From positions 34,776,371 through 34,840,370 of the forward strand of contig NC_068976.1 in assembly GCF_016808095.1 (NCBI RefSeq): a stretch of 64,000 bases of DNA, in the 5' to 3' direction. Of the stretch, positions 53,461 through 64,000 are shown piece by piece (position 1 is the first letter of the stretch; each line of letters begins with the position of its first letter). Made by a program: the position numbers and the translations under genes. The DNA comes from Vigna angularis (lineage: Eukaryota; Streptophyta; Magnoliopsida; Fabales; Fabaceae). The notes beneath the pieces were generated by a model. It had not been told where the DNA came from. It saw nothing but the letters and a program-made list of their open reading frames with translations, and searched no databases.

Positions 53461-56435
53461 TCCGAGCTAGTTGCATTTGTGATTTTCTACCATAAGGTGA
53501 TGTGGCACTCTTCAGTCCAAGAAATAAATTTCCAAGCCCAGAAAAATGCTTTACAACAAAACCTAAAAACAAAAATTAGACCAAATGTATTCAAATTAAT
53601 TAAAATCTGAATTATTGGCCCAATAAAACCCAATCAATGAAAATGCACTAACAATAGACAATTAAGCACGTATTAACAATTAAGATCGGTACACAAAGGC
53701 AAGAAAATAGGGAAAAATAATGGCTCATGACTCTTTGAAAGTGAAGGCCTTGAAGGAGAGAGAACTTTCCTATTTCTTGTTCTTCTCATTCTATTCAATT
53801 AACCCTTTTTTTTTCTTTCTCTTTTCAATTCTTGATTCCTAACAGATTTGGTGTACCATTTATTGTTGAAAAGGTGGTAAATCTTACCTTGGGTAGTAGG
53901 GTTTTGTGTAGAGAAGACTTGTAAATACCCTAATAAGCAGAGTGAATTAGATGAAGGGTAGTGCAATATTGGAGACAGAGGATAAATGGAACTTAAAACA
54001 AAAACACTATACGTCCCATTAAGAAAGTTTAGATTTAAATGGTTCATCATTAGATATGATTTAGATTTAGACATTATCCTGTAGGAAAAACACTTTTGTT
54101 GCCCCTTTAAATTTATTGCTCTTTGTTTGTGAATATTTTCTATTATAGTCTTTTGTTAGTGTGATTAGGTCCGTTCTCCTTTAGAATTGCAGTACCTACC
54201 ATTGTGTTATGTAATCATATTTTGTATTCTCTATTAATGCAGTGTTGCTGACCTTGCCTCTAGCATTATTGGTGGAAAAGGATGAATTTTTTATAATTTT
54301 CGCTTTTAACATACTGGTTTGTGCTTTTTTATTCCTCTATTTTGAATAAAGGTTCCACCATATAACCATGGTTCTGGCAGGATTTTTTCCCTTGAGATTC
54401 TTGCATTATTTTGCAGTTCCTGGCTATATTTCTATTTAAACAATGTTTCATCTCTATTTAATGGTCTATTATGTCGTAATAGAATGCAGCTAAAGGTTAG
54501 GTTTGTAATGGGAGTGGATTGTCTAATTTTCTGGTGGCAATGTTACTACTTAGTTTGGAGCGTTTCGTGTAGTGCATTGATTTTTGGCATAATATTTTTT
54601 AGCCAAAAGGATATTTGTTGAGCTTTTATCTTCAACTCCTGAATCTTTATGTTTCCCCATGTTGACCTTGATAGAGTGTCCTGTTCACTGACTTCTTGGT
54701 ATCAGCATTCCAGTTTCTTGTTCACTGACTTCGTGTCGTATCAACATTAAGAATGAATTATTCACTGGATAAAACCTCCCTTATCAAATAATGGCTTTCA
54801 ACCAGTAAAACATAAAAAACAGACTCAACATATCTAGAATAATCTGAAATTATTGCATTGGAATAACTACAAAAGTTCAAAGGAAAAATTAGAAAACGAG
54901 CGTGGTCTTTGTATTCAGCCTATCCATAATATTTATTCCACAAGTTGAATAAATTATTATATGTGTGAATTTGGCTCAATTTGGGCTTCATTTACCTTTC
55001 CTGCGTTTTCCTGTCATTGATCTACTTGTGCTTTATCGTCCCTTTTCCTTGGTTGATCTTCATCATTCCCTCCTTCTTTAAGTGATTTTGTCCACAAATT
55101 TAAAGAGGATTGAACAATGATAAGTGTTATTTTCAAGTCTCTAGGGCTTCGCATTGTGAGCTAAAAATAAGATTATGCAAATCACATAGAGGAAACAATG
55201 CAGTGAACATTTTATTAAGCTCAAAAGGTAAACTAGTTGAAAAAGAAATACCTATCTTGTTAGGTTTCCAACAAAACAAAGGTAGCTATTTTCCAGCACA
55301 TAAAGCAATGGTTACAATCAGGGAATAATCAGCATTTAAATTTGGTTCAAGAACAGGGAATGATGATGTTCTATTTTATTTATTTAAATTTGGTGCAGGC
55401 AATTACCTCTACCAGGATTTTTATTTTTATTTATTTTTTTGGCTAAAATATCTGTAATATTTCTTTCTTTGGAAATTTTAGGTGTGGTTGCCCTAATGAA
55501 CGCAATAGGCTCATTGATTTTTTCTAAAATATTTTGATATTTTGTAATCAATTATATATGTATTTCTGAGACTAGTTTTGACATTGACTGTGATGAATTT
55601 ATTCAGTATTTGTATATACAATAATAATGTGAAGAACAAGAAACAAATAAACACTTAAACATGATAGACAGTTAATTTGTCATGTTGTCTACAAGTAAAA
55701 TACTAAATAAAAATAAGATACATCGCTTTTAAAAATTAGAGAACAAGATAAATATATAAATGCATGTAATGAGTTATGGTGCCCTTAAAATCTCTATCAC
55801 TAATTTGGTATATAAAGTTAAGTTTTAATTATATTGTACATCTATTTATTTATTAGAGTCAATCCCACTTTATCTCTTCTAAAACCAGTGCTTCATGAGT
55901 TTAGAGGAATAAAATTAAATAATGCCAATTGTTAATAAAAAATTAAAAAAAAAAACTAAATTTTGATAAATTCATGATTTATTATGAATATACAATATAA
56001 GTAATGTTTTGCTTTTGTTTTGCTTTTGTTTCCTCATTAAACCGCGCAGTGTATGTATTATGTATTTCACATTATTTACATTATTATTTAAGTTTAATCA
56101 ATCTTCGTCAAAATATAAAGAAATATTAAATTCTAAGATATCATATAAAATAAAATAATGTATTCTCAACACTGACATGAAAATATTTTTATTAGGGTTT
56201 AAATTATATTACCGCTAGTTCAAAAAAGTGAACTACTTAAAAATAGTCATTAACAAGACTTTTAGGATAATTAAACAGATTATTAATTAAAATTTATGAT
56301 TAAGTGAAAGTGTAAAATTATTGTATACTATTAGTGTACAGATTTTACATTTATAAACACATAACTTTGTTACAAATTAAAACGCGTAATTCTATTATTA
56401 TTTAATAATTATAGATTTTCTCATACAAGTATTTC
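53461..56435. other. Spacer without a recognisable gene
   Basis: Intron/UTR-like T-rich DNA with only short open frames. The 72-codon frame at 55110-55328 is not low-complexity but matches nothing I know. A polyadenylation-like context and AT-rich DNA precede the kinase relic. Confidence 0.45.
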
Positions 56436-57177
56436 TCAGACAGACCTAACCTAATCCACCAAAACACCATCCTCGTACGAAGGATATGTGACTGTCGCCT
56501 TCTTTCTTGTTATCAGCTCAAGCAAAAAAACCCCGTAAATGTACACATCAGACTCCCTACTACTTGTTGTTGCATAAGCATTCTCTGTCCATGTCACAAA
56601 CATAACAATGCATAAGAAGATTTATTAAATCCGATTTGTAAAGGAAACACACATCCAATCAAGAATAATGTACAAGACTTACCTGGAGCAATATAACCAA
56701 TTGTACCGTGCACAGCAATGGAAGTATTTGAAGCAGGAGAAGACTGTTCCAGAAGTTTGGCAATACCAAAGTCAGCAATGTGAGGCACCATGTCAGAGTC
56801 TAGAAGTATATTGCTGGGCTTGATGTCTCGGTGCACGATGGGAGGGTCACAGTCATAGTGGAGATAAGCTAATCCATGAGCAATTCCAACAGCTATCTTA
56901 TACCAGACATTCCACTTTAAGGTTGGTGTTGGAGCCCTTTCATGCAAAACATCATGGAGACTTCCATTTGCCATGTAGCTATACAAAATTAGACCACAAT
57001 CTTTTCTCAACCAAAAGTCTTCCAATTTGACAAGATTTCGATGCCTGATTTTCCCAAGGGTCTGAATTTCTCTCGCCGTGCTTGAGTTCTTACCTTGACT
57101 CGTAGTAAATCTTATCTTTTTCATCGCAAAAGCTTTGTCTGGACCTATCACAACTTTATAAACAATTCTGTGGGCTC
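56436..57177 (-). pseudogene. PEPR-like LRR receptor kinase relic, cut by a retrotransposon
   Basis: Minus strand. Exon 57177-56683 starts inside the glycine-rich loop (AHRIVYKVVI), keeps the catalytic lysine (FAMKKIRF), HRNLVKLEDFWLRKDCGLIL, the catalytic loop HRDIKPSNILLD and DFGIAKLL, and reaches GTIGYIAP. A 98-bp intron (56585-56682, GT...AG) precedes a second exon (ENAYATTSSRESDVYIYGV). The wording matches the kinase domain of PEPR1/2-type receptors for plant elicitor peptides. A TAG at 56451-56453 stands where the family has Trp and a TGA follows at 56436-56438; the rest of the kinase is lost. Upstream the gene is replaced by LTR C at 57178, so ectodomain, membrane segment and half the loop are absent. 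Confidence 0.85.
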
Positions 57178-58446
57178 TGTTAACCCTCGACAAGTCTAAC
57201 CGAATCGTATCAAGTAATAAAACTGGTAAGACCAAGTATCGTTTTTTCAAATAACTCACGGCCTAGACAGTTATGTGATTTGTTGATTATCTAAGACTTG
57301 TAAAACCAATTCTTTGAGATTTTAAATGCAAATTACTAAAAAGTAAATATGAATGCATGTATTGATCAATGGAAAAGAAGAAGCAAAACACGTGATTTGA
57401 ATTATATGAATGATTATGTTGTTGGGGTTTACCAATTTCATCCTATCCACTCTCATGTATTCAAGAATTCACCTTTCTTCATTAATGTTAATGTCACTTT
57501 CTAATTTACCTTAAATCCGATGTCTCGGCGAAGAAAGCCTAATCCTAATTACTCGTTTACAATGTCTTGTCTCCCTAGCAATTATTCATGCATTATATAG
57601 CACAGAAGCTTAAAGACAACCAACCATCATATTCCTATGTCTAGGTTTATACTACTATTGGGAGAGATTCCCCAGATCTAGATTTCCCTGAATGTGTCCA
57701 TATCGAAAAAATCAATAATCATGCAATAGAATGAGTTAAACAAAGCATGCATTGAGCAAAGAGGAAAAACCCTAACAATTAATGAAAGAAAACATATATT
57801 ATAAAGAACAAATTCAATACATGAGAATTTCAAAGGATTACATTGATTCCCCAACAACAATATAGGTTTAGTTCACCATATTCATGGTGAAACTAGATGA
57901 AAAACAATGAAAGAATGAAAGATAAAACCCTAGAATTTGAAAAGTGGAGCTTGAGCATCCAAAATCCTCCTCCAAGGGGTGAAAAAGTGTGTTTTTGCTG
58001 CGTTCCAGCCAAAGATGATTGACCTAGGTCGACTAAAACCTTATATATTATTCTAAAAATTACAGAAAAGTAAGCCCAAACCCATAAAAATGGCGCTCAG
58101 CGGTAAATATCGCTCAGCGGTAAGCGCGACACTTCAGATTGACGCTCAGCTGCATTTGCCCCTCAGCGGTGACTTCGGGATCAAGAACGCCGCTCAGAGG
58201 TAATTTCCGTTGAGCGGTACTCGCGTCTTCTCTTTTTGTGCACTTTTCACTTTCTTTTCTGATTCCAAGTTCTTCCTACTTCACTTCTTTCATCCAATTC
58301 ATAAGGAAACCAAGCATAAAACCCATTCAACTCTCTTATTTCAAAAACATAAACAAAAGCATGATTCCAAGCTAGTTTCTAAGTCATAAAGGTTGTCTTT
58401 AAGGTTAATTTTAAGCATAAAAATAACAGTTTTTCAACTGTTATCA
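57178..58446 (-). mobile_element. 3' LTR of gypsy element C
   Basis: TGATAACAG at 58446 and GGTTAACA at 57178 (minus strand); 1269 bp, homologous to LTRs A and B. It inserted in the kinase exon next to GGCTC (57173-57177). Confidence 0.9.
58041..58220 (-). promoter_or_regulatory. U3 palindrome cluster and TATA box of LTR C
   Basis: GCTCAGCGG-type units at about 58095, 58114, 58142, 58163, 58192 and 58212 in mixed orientation, then (minus strand) TAATATATAAGG at about 58041-58052. Matches the clusters in LTRs A and B. Confidence 0.6.
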
Positions 58447-58462
58447 CAATCCCAAACTTAGA
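58447..58462 (-). other. Polypurine tract of element C
   Basis: The minus strand reads AAGTTTGGGATTG directly before the LTR, the short purine-rich primer site usual for Athila-type elements. It identifies the LTR at 57178 as the 3' one. Confidence 0.65.
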
Positions 58463-59703
58463 ACTTTGCTTGTCCTCAAGCAAACAAAATGTAACTCAAT
58501 CTTCCACCAATCCACACGATGGTTCACCACATTCAAAACTCCTTCTTTCAAGACAAATAAGTACTCAAATTAGCTCATCACAAAGACTTCAATCAAGATG
58601 TGCATATGCTTTAGTGTTCACGCAATCACCTAATATCCAACAAATGCTATTTTCATGAATGATCAATCAACTAAGCATATATGTTCTTATGTGTTCATGG
58701 AATCTTTCCTCACTAGATAAAGTGTTTCACTCAAACACACAAGTGTATAAGAAGTCACTAATCCACTCTACTATCACAATGTTGCATGAATTAACTTTGC
58801 CTTTCATTTAACCACAATCAAAAACACTTACAAGCAATTTTCATCACAAGGACTTTTCTATGGCTTATAATGTGGCTGGGCTAACAAGAAAATTGGTTTT
58901 TCTGGATCACAAAATCCTTGAGTTAAGTGAATCATTACAATCATTCTTCTTTCTTCCCAACTTTCTTTTGCATTGAACCTTTCTCTTTTTCTTTCTTTGC
59001 TTTCCTTTTTCTTTTGATTTTCATGTGCTTAGCTCTTGGCTCAATGCTTGTTATTTTCCCTTTCTAGACTTACCAACAACCCCAAACTTAAACATTTATC
59101 AATACCACAAAATATTCTCAACTCAACTTAAGGTAAAGCTTTTCAAAAAGGGTTTTCAAATCATGTTCAAAGCTAAAGGTTCAAAGGATAGAACACATAG
59201 TGTTCTCTTTTAGTGGGCTAAAATCATGAATCTTGGCTAAAAAAGGTTACCAACAAATGCCTTGATCATATGACACATACAAGCAAATGATTCAATCATA
59301 GAAAACCTGGGCAAAGTCATTCACGCTTTCAAAGCAATAACATTCAATCAAAAACTCTAGATCTCAAAAACCTCACATATAGGCTCATTTAACCATTCCA
59401 CATACACATCCTGCTTAGCATCATAATCACAATCACAACATCATGCATTTATTCACAAAGCTTGTGAAATATTACCTGTATCTCAGCATATATTGCACAA
59501 TCTCAACATCAATCAATATCCAAGCATCATCAAGTAATACTTATCATGCATAAGTCACAAGCAAACCATCATAACAGACACAATTTCAAATTGAGTACAT
59601 CAAACCCTATTCTACTAACAGAAGCAAATAAGTTCAATTGTACAAAACAAAAGATAGAAAGATCCTACTCTAGTGATGATAGCATCCATCAGTAGATGCT
59701 ATC
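58463..59703. other. Untranslated 3' region of element C
   Basis: No coding motif; CA/CT-rich on the plus strand with many short open frames. Lies between the extra ORF and the 3' LTR. Confidence 0.5.
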
Positions 59704-60939
59704 TCATCCCATGTTGTCAGCTGTATCTTCATCCTCTCCATCATCTTCATCATCTTCAAATGTGTCCTCTTCATCATTATCCATAGCTGAAGCTTCAGCT
59801 GCTCCAGCTCTACTGCCCTAGGCTTGCTCCTCTAGCCACGCTACCACATTATGAAACTCATCCATGATCCACTTGTGTGTTGGGGGTGTATCATACATCC
59901 CAATAATCATCTCAGCAGTGGCCACCTGCCCTCTGTGGATCGACTGCATCTGGGCATCTATAAGAGACATGTACATGTCCCTCATCTGAAATGGATCTGC
60001 CTCATGAATCTCTGCAGATGCCTAACCCCGTGGTGGTCCTCTTCCTCTACGAGGATGGCGTGATGGTACTGGCTAAGCTGCCTCATCACCTCCACAGTAC
60101 TGTCTGTAATAAGCCTCATCAATAGATTTTCTCGGCCTCTCAAATGGTGGAACATAGATGTTCAGTCCAGCAAGCTCACATAGGTGCGTGATCAAAGAGG
60201 GGTGTCCCAAAGGTGCCTTGGTGTCCGTAGTGTTGGCACACACTTGTATCTCATTGGCTATCACCTAGCCAATGTTAATGCTCATCCCTCTGAGCATACA
60301 ATATAAAAGAAGCGCCCTGCTAATAGTAATATCAGACACATGGGAGCAAGGCTGAATGTTGGCATGAGAGAAAACCATCTAATACTTTGCTAACAGAGTC
60401 AAATTAACTCTCCTAATGTTCACCACTGCACCATTCATGTTTCTCTGAAAATTCCCTCCAAGCACACATAACACACTCTCTACATCATCAAAATATGTTC
60501 CTTCCTCCAAATTGAGAGCGAACTGACATTGCTCACCAACCCATTCAGTATCTAAAAATCTATTGATAGAGTCAGGATCATACCGAATGACGTTGCCTCT
60601 AACATAGCTCAAGTAATCCTTAGCAGGATGATCACCTAACCTCCTTGCATTGGTGTAAAATTCTTTCACCACTGCTATGTTAGCTGGTGCAGGGTAGGTG
60701 GCTAATCTCCTCTAGTTCCTACTCACCATTTGCTCTCCAAACTGTGGAGCTAAATCAGGAATCAATCCAGCTTTTCTTTCCATTAGGAGCCTCCTATCTT
60801 GGACAATTTTAAAATGTTTCTCATGCTTGCGGGAAAGGAACTTGCTAGAATGAGTGTGTTCTGGTTCCTTATCCTTCCTCTTGGTTCCTATAGTCTTGTA
60901 TCTCTTGCCAGATGAGGAGGTCATCCCTACATCAAACAC
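59704..60939 (-). pseudogene. Extra 3' ORF of element C (plant-transposon-protein type) with six amber stops
   Basis: One reading frame of 411 codons, stop at 59704-59706, interrupted by TAG at 60712, 60379, 60265, 60073, 60022 and 59818 (lowest base given). N-terminus basic (SSGKRYKTIGTKRKDKE); the middle has VVKEFYTNARRLGDHP, VRGNVIRYDPDSIN and ANIQPCSHVSDITISRA. The C-terminal region (DPFQMRDMYMSLIDAQM) is helical, then Asp/Glu-rich. It resembles the 'putative plant transposon protein' family and the third ORF of the Sirevirus. All six stops are TAG and each fits a single C-to-T or G-to-A change. No membrane segment. Position after pol is where Calypso/Athila elements carry an env-like ORF. 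Function unknown. Confidence 0.7.
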
Positions 60940-61586
60940 AATTCACAAAACCACAAGACATGATGTTAATTATTAGTAAACCACAAACAACACCCCAAAA
61001 CCATGCTAAATCACCGTTGAGGGAAAACAAAGCCCCTCAGTGCAAGCTATGCATCAAACCAGCAAGCAAAAGAGCCAAAAATCCATTCTGCCAGAATCGC
61101 GCTCAGGGGAAATTTCTGCTGCGCGGCGATTCTGCAGATTTTTCAAAATTCATTTTAGAATGTCCTATTCTCCACCCTTATGCAATCCTATTAGTTCCAG
61201 ACCCAAATCAAGCATTTTAATCGGTTCAAACATCAATTAATTCATCAAATCATGCATAAAAATCAAAACCCTAAAGAATCATGCTTAAACAACCATGTTC
61301 AACTCTATTCATGCTTTCAAGAACCCTAGAATGAAAATTGCTTGAACTTACTTGGGTGGAGATGCTAGATGAATGAAAAATTCTCTAGGAATGTGAAGAA
61401 ATCAGGCCCCAATAGCAATGCTCTCACCAAACCCCAGACTTGGATGGAACCCTAGTAAGAAAGTGAGTGGAAAAGAGGTTTTGTAAAGGGGGAAGAGGGA
61501 AAAAGTGTAGAGAACTCTTGAGAAAGTGTTTAAGAGTGTGTGGGAAGAAGGAAATCTGAAGATAGAGGTAAAACCCCGCCCTAGAG

Positions 61587-61676
61587 TATATAAATAACCT
61601 AATGGGCCCTACTCCCGCTGAGCCCAAATGGACCAAACAGTTAAACCCAAATCTGCAGTGTTACCGCTAAGCGGTA
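61587..61676 (-). promoter_or_regulatory. Putative internal promoter of element C
   Basis: Read on the minus strand: the palindrome ACCGCTAAGCGGT (61664-61676), a CGCTGAGCC-like half near 61612, then TATTTATATAC at about 61586-61597, followed about 650 bp later by the extra ORF. More copies of the motif lie between (61087-61125 and 61015-61040). The layout mirrors the LTR U3 and the Sirevirus internal module. Function inferred. Confidence 0.45.
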
Positions 61677-62172
61677 CTTGCGTGACTTATTCTCCTTCTT
61701 CCTAGCTCGCCCTAGGTATCTTATACTCATGCCTCTCACTCACTCCATGCACTTAAGTTCTCACATCACTCAAACATTCAATCTCTATCATGCAACTAAA
61801 ACAAAATCATAACAATCAAACAAAAGTAAAGTCAATCAACTGGGTTACCTCCTAGGTAGCGCTTGTTTAACGTCACGAGCCTGACCCAAAATCCACCAAC
61901 ACCCATCAGCAGGTGCAAACCTTTCTTACCAACACCCATCAGTAAGTGTAACAAACATAGTATCCTTCAGTAGATACTTAACCACCTAGCATCCATCAGT
62001 AGATGCTATAACCAAAAGTCTCAACATACAACATTGTCCAAAGTTTATAAAATTACATCTCCCAAAAATAAAATAAAAAATAAAAAAAAATGAAAGAAAT
62101 TAATGTTCTCAAATCACTGGGATGCCTCCCAGCAAACACTCTTTTAACGTCACTAGCTTGACCCAGTAAAGC

Positions 62173-62588
62173 TCAAGTTCCATCTTCAATGTTGGTGTTC
62201 ATCTTATTATCATCACACCAACTCATCAGCTGCTTCCGGTCCACCTTCTTAACTCTTCTTGAATATGGAGATTCAATCTCTATCACTCCATTCTCTTTAT
62301 AGTCTTTCACAACCCACACTTTGTTCTTGAATCTTACAGATTTACCAATTTTAAGTTGTGCTTGCATCAAGTCATCATGAACCGTCCTTCCTTTGCCATC
62401 TTTTTCTTCTTTCTTAACCTGTGACAAGAAACAATTTTTACTTTGAAGCCCGACTTTGCATCTTTAGAGATAGTCATGAGTACATCTTGATATGTAGCTT
62501 TATGACTAGCCTCTTCCTTTTGCATCTGTGGCTCCTTTGTGAAGACATTAAAGACCTCCCTTTCTTCTTGGTCTTGAAGCTCTATCAT
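62173..62588 (-). pseudogene. Protease end joined to integrase C-terminal tail
   Basis: Two overlapping frames (62588-62367 and 62427-62173). The first continues the protease domain (IELQDQEEREVFNVF). The second encodes a basic tail with IGKSVRFKNKVWVVKDY, then IEIESPYSRRVKKVDRKQLM, typical of the end of pol in Athila-like elements. Everything between (RT, RNase H, integrase core) is gone. A frameshift sits near 62430. Confidence 0.6.
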
Positions 62589-62593
62589 CCCTT

Positions 62594-64000
62594 CATCTAC
62601 ATTAATGATAACCTTGGTCGTTTACATAAACGGTCTTCAAGAATAATTGGAGTCAAATTCTCCTCCATCTCCATCACCACAAAGTCCACCAAGAATTTTA
62701 GTTTGCCCACACAAACCATAACATCTTCCACTACACCATAAGGCTTCTTTGAAGATCCATCCGCCATTAACAAAGTCACCTTTGTTGGCTTGACTTCAAG
62801 ATCACCAATTCGCTCAAATAAAGATAAAAGCATCAAATTAACACTTGACCCTAAATCAAGTAGGGCTTTCCTTATCTTCTCCTTCCCTATGACGCAAGGA
62901 ATGGTAAAACTTCCTGAATCTTTTACTTTTGGAGGAAGAGGCTTCTTCTTAGCAGCTTTGCACTCATTAATCTCCTCATCTATATATCTTCTCTTTGTGG
63001 AGACTAGCTTCATATGCTTCGCATAAGCTGGAAATTGTTGCAATGCTTCATTCAAAAGTATATCAATCTCCAATTGATTGAAGATATCTTTAAAAGGCCC
63101 AAATTGTCTCTCTTTCTCTATTCTCTCACAATCTTTTGGATAAGGAAGAATTTTTTTAAATTTTTCAAAAATTTTCTCTTCTCTCTTTTCTTCTTTTTCT
63201 TTTCTCTCATCCTCTCCTTTTCTCTCTTCTTTTCTCTCTACTCTCTCTTCTTCTTCTTCTTTTCTCTCTAACTCAACTTTTTCAATATCCACACTCACTA
63301 AAACTTTACACTCTTCCTTAGGGTTAACCTCAGTATTAGCCCAAAAACTTTTATCAAACATATCTTCCAACTTCTTAGCTATTTGGCCAACTTGCATCTC
63401 TAAGTTTCTAATCGCCGCTTCAGTGCTCTTGTGATTGGAAATAGTCACCTGCATAAATTGTTGAAGAGTCTATTCCAACTTTGTTGATCTTTCATTGAGT
63501 GTAGACACTTGTTGACATAATGATGGTTGCTGTTGTGGCCTATTCAATTGCCCTGATTGTCCAGCTTGTCCATTTTGACCTTGACCCATGCTGGGATGAG
63601 GTTTTCACCCTTGGTTGTAGTTACCTTGGCGGTATGGAAATTGATTGGCCATGAAATTTACATCTTCTAAAGCCTCTACTAGAAAAGCACATTGACCATT
63701 GATATGGTCACCACCACATAGTTCACACATATGTTGTTGTTGAACCTGTGCAACTCCCTTTAGCTCCTTTGGCAATTGAGCAAGTGTCTTTGTTAAATTC
63801 TCCAACTGTTGAGTTATGATCTTATTCTGAGCGAGCAAGATATCATTTGATTGCAATTGTAGAACCCCTTTCTGTTGAATTGGATTTCCTCTTTCATTTT
63901 GCAACTCATTATCATTAGTAGCCATATTCTCTATCAACTCGGTTGCTTCCTCTAGAGTCTTCCATTTGATATTACCTCCAGCTGAGGCATCTAGCATCAA
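62594..64000 (-). pseudogene. gag-protease of element C, partial
   Basis: Single frame from the window edge, broken by a TGA at 63605-63607 and a TAG near 63466-63470. The gag part has the zinc knuckle CELCGGDHINGQC (complete here, unlike element A) and a Gln-rich stretch. A coiled coil, a long Glu/Lys/Arg linker (63170-63290) and the aspartic protease (FTIPCVIGKEK, LLDLGSSVNLM, catalytic Asp kept) follow. The last codons before 62597 are altered and end in a stop. Confidence 0.85.

Larger units (their letters stand above)
57178..64000 (-). mobile_element. Gypsy element C (Athila/Calypso-like), internally deleted, runs off the window
   Basis: Minus strand, from gag at the window edge to the 3' LTR at 57178. 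Order: gag, protease, a short integrase tail, long spacer, extra ORF, polypurine tract, 3' LTR. Reverse transcriptase, RNase H and the integrase core are missing. Same family as A (1753) and B (32060). The 5' LTR lies beyond 64000, so target duplication and age cannot be read. Confidence 0.85.

Overview
The window reads as a repeat-dense, pericentromere-like block of a plant nuclear genome. A warm-season legume (Phaseoleae, Vigna/Phaseolus type) is my best guess. The reasons are AT-rich non-coding DNA, Sirevirus-type Ty1/copia and Athila/Calypso- and Tat-type Ty3/gypsy elements, a Cassandra-type LTR carrying 5S rRNA sequence, TRIM, CACTA and Mutator-like elements, and plant-only gene families (PEPR-like receptor kinase, RLP, VIN3-like). 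The species is an inference. Most coding capacity belongs to mobile elements. The only plausible intact host genes are two copies of a 91-aa protein at 43301-43576 and 49939-50214.

Layout: (1) 1753-4137, LTR and gag of truncated gypsy element A. (2) 4925-5215, a CACTA end; 7186-10740, a non-autonomous CACTA-like element carrying fragments of a VIN3-like gene and an LRR receptor-like protein. (3) 11140-12293, a TRIM with a 53-bp minisatellite; 12599-13032, a Cassandra-type solo LTR with AATTT target duplication. (4) 15642-24509, a complete young Sirevirus (1088-bp LTRs, five differences, AGACC target duplication) inserted in an older gypsy LTR whose internal part continues to about 26345. (5) 26716-29872, a second copia LTR whose promoter segment is triplicated (3 x 660 bp), plus a broken gag. 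(6) 29877-37304, a pile of gypsy pieces: a Tat-type pol remnant on the minus strand, split by a 2386-bp solo LTR and cut by an LTR of element family A/C. (7) 37305-42608, an Athila-like pol remnant whose gag 3' part is repeated four times in 699-bp units. (8) 42615-51215, the duplicated small gene with an inverted repeat, a Mutator-like element and a foldback element between the copies. (9) 51216-56435, mostly anonymous DNA. (10) 56436-57177, a PEPR-like kinase relic cut at its glycine-rich loop by gypsy element C (57178 to beyond 64000, minus strand), which carries gag-protease, an integrase tail and an extra 3' ORF but no reverse transcriptase.

The pattern I find most worth following is regulatory. 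The Sirevirus has an array of GTTAATCGATTAAC palindromes ahead of the LTR TATA box, and a nearly identical 67-bp array ahead of a TATA-like box between pol and its extra third ORF. The unrelated gypsy family A/B/C has the same layout with a different palindrome (core GCTCAGCGG), and the extra ORF it precedes looks like the same protein class. Two independent retroelement lineages therefore appear to have built an internal U3-like promoter for an accessory ORF.

Limits: all identifications come from reading motifs and translations by eye. No database search, alignment or dating program was run.
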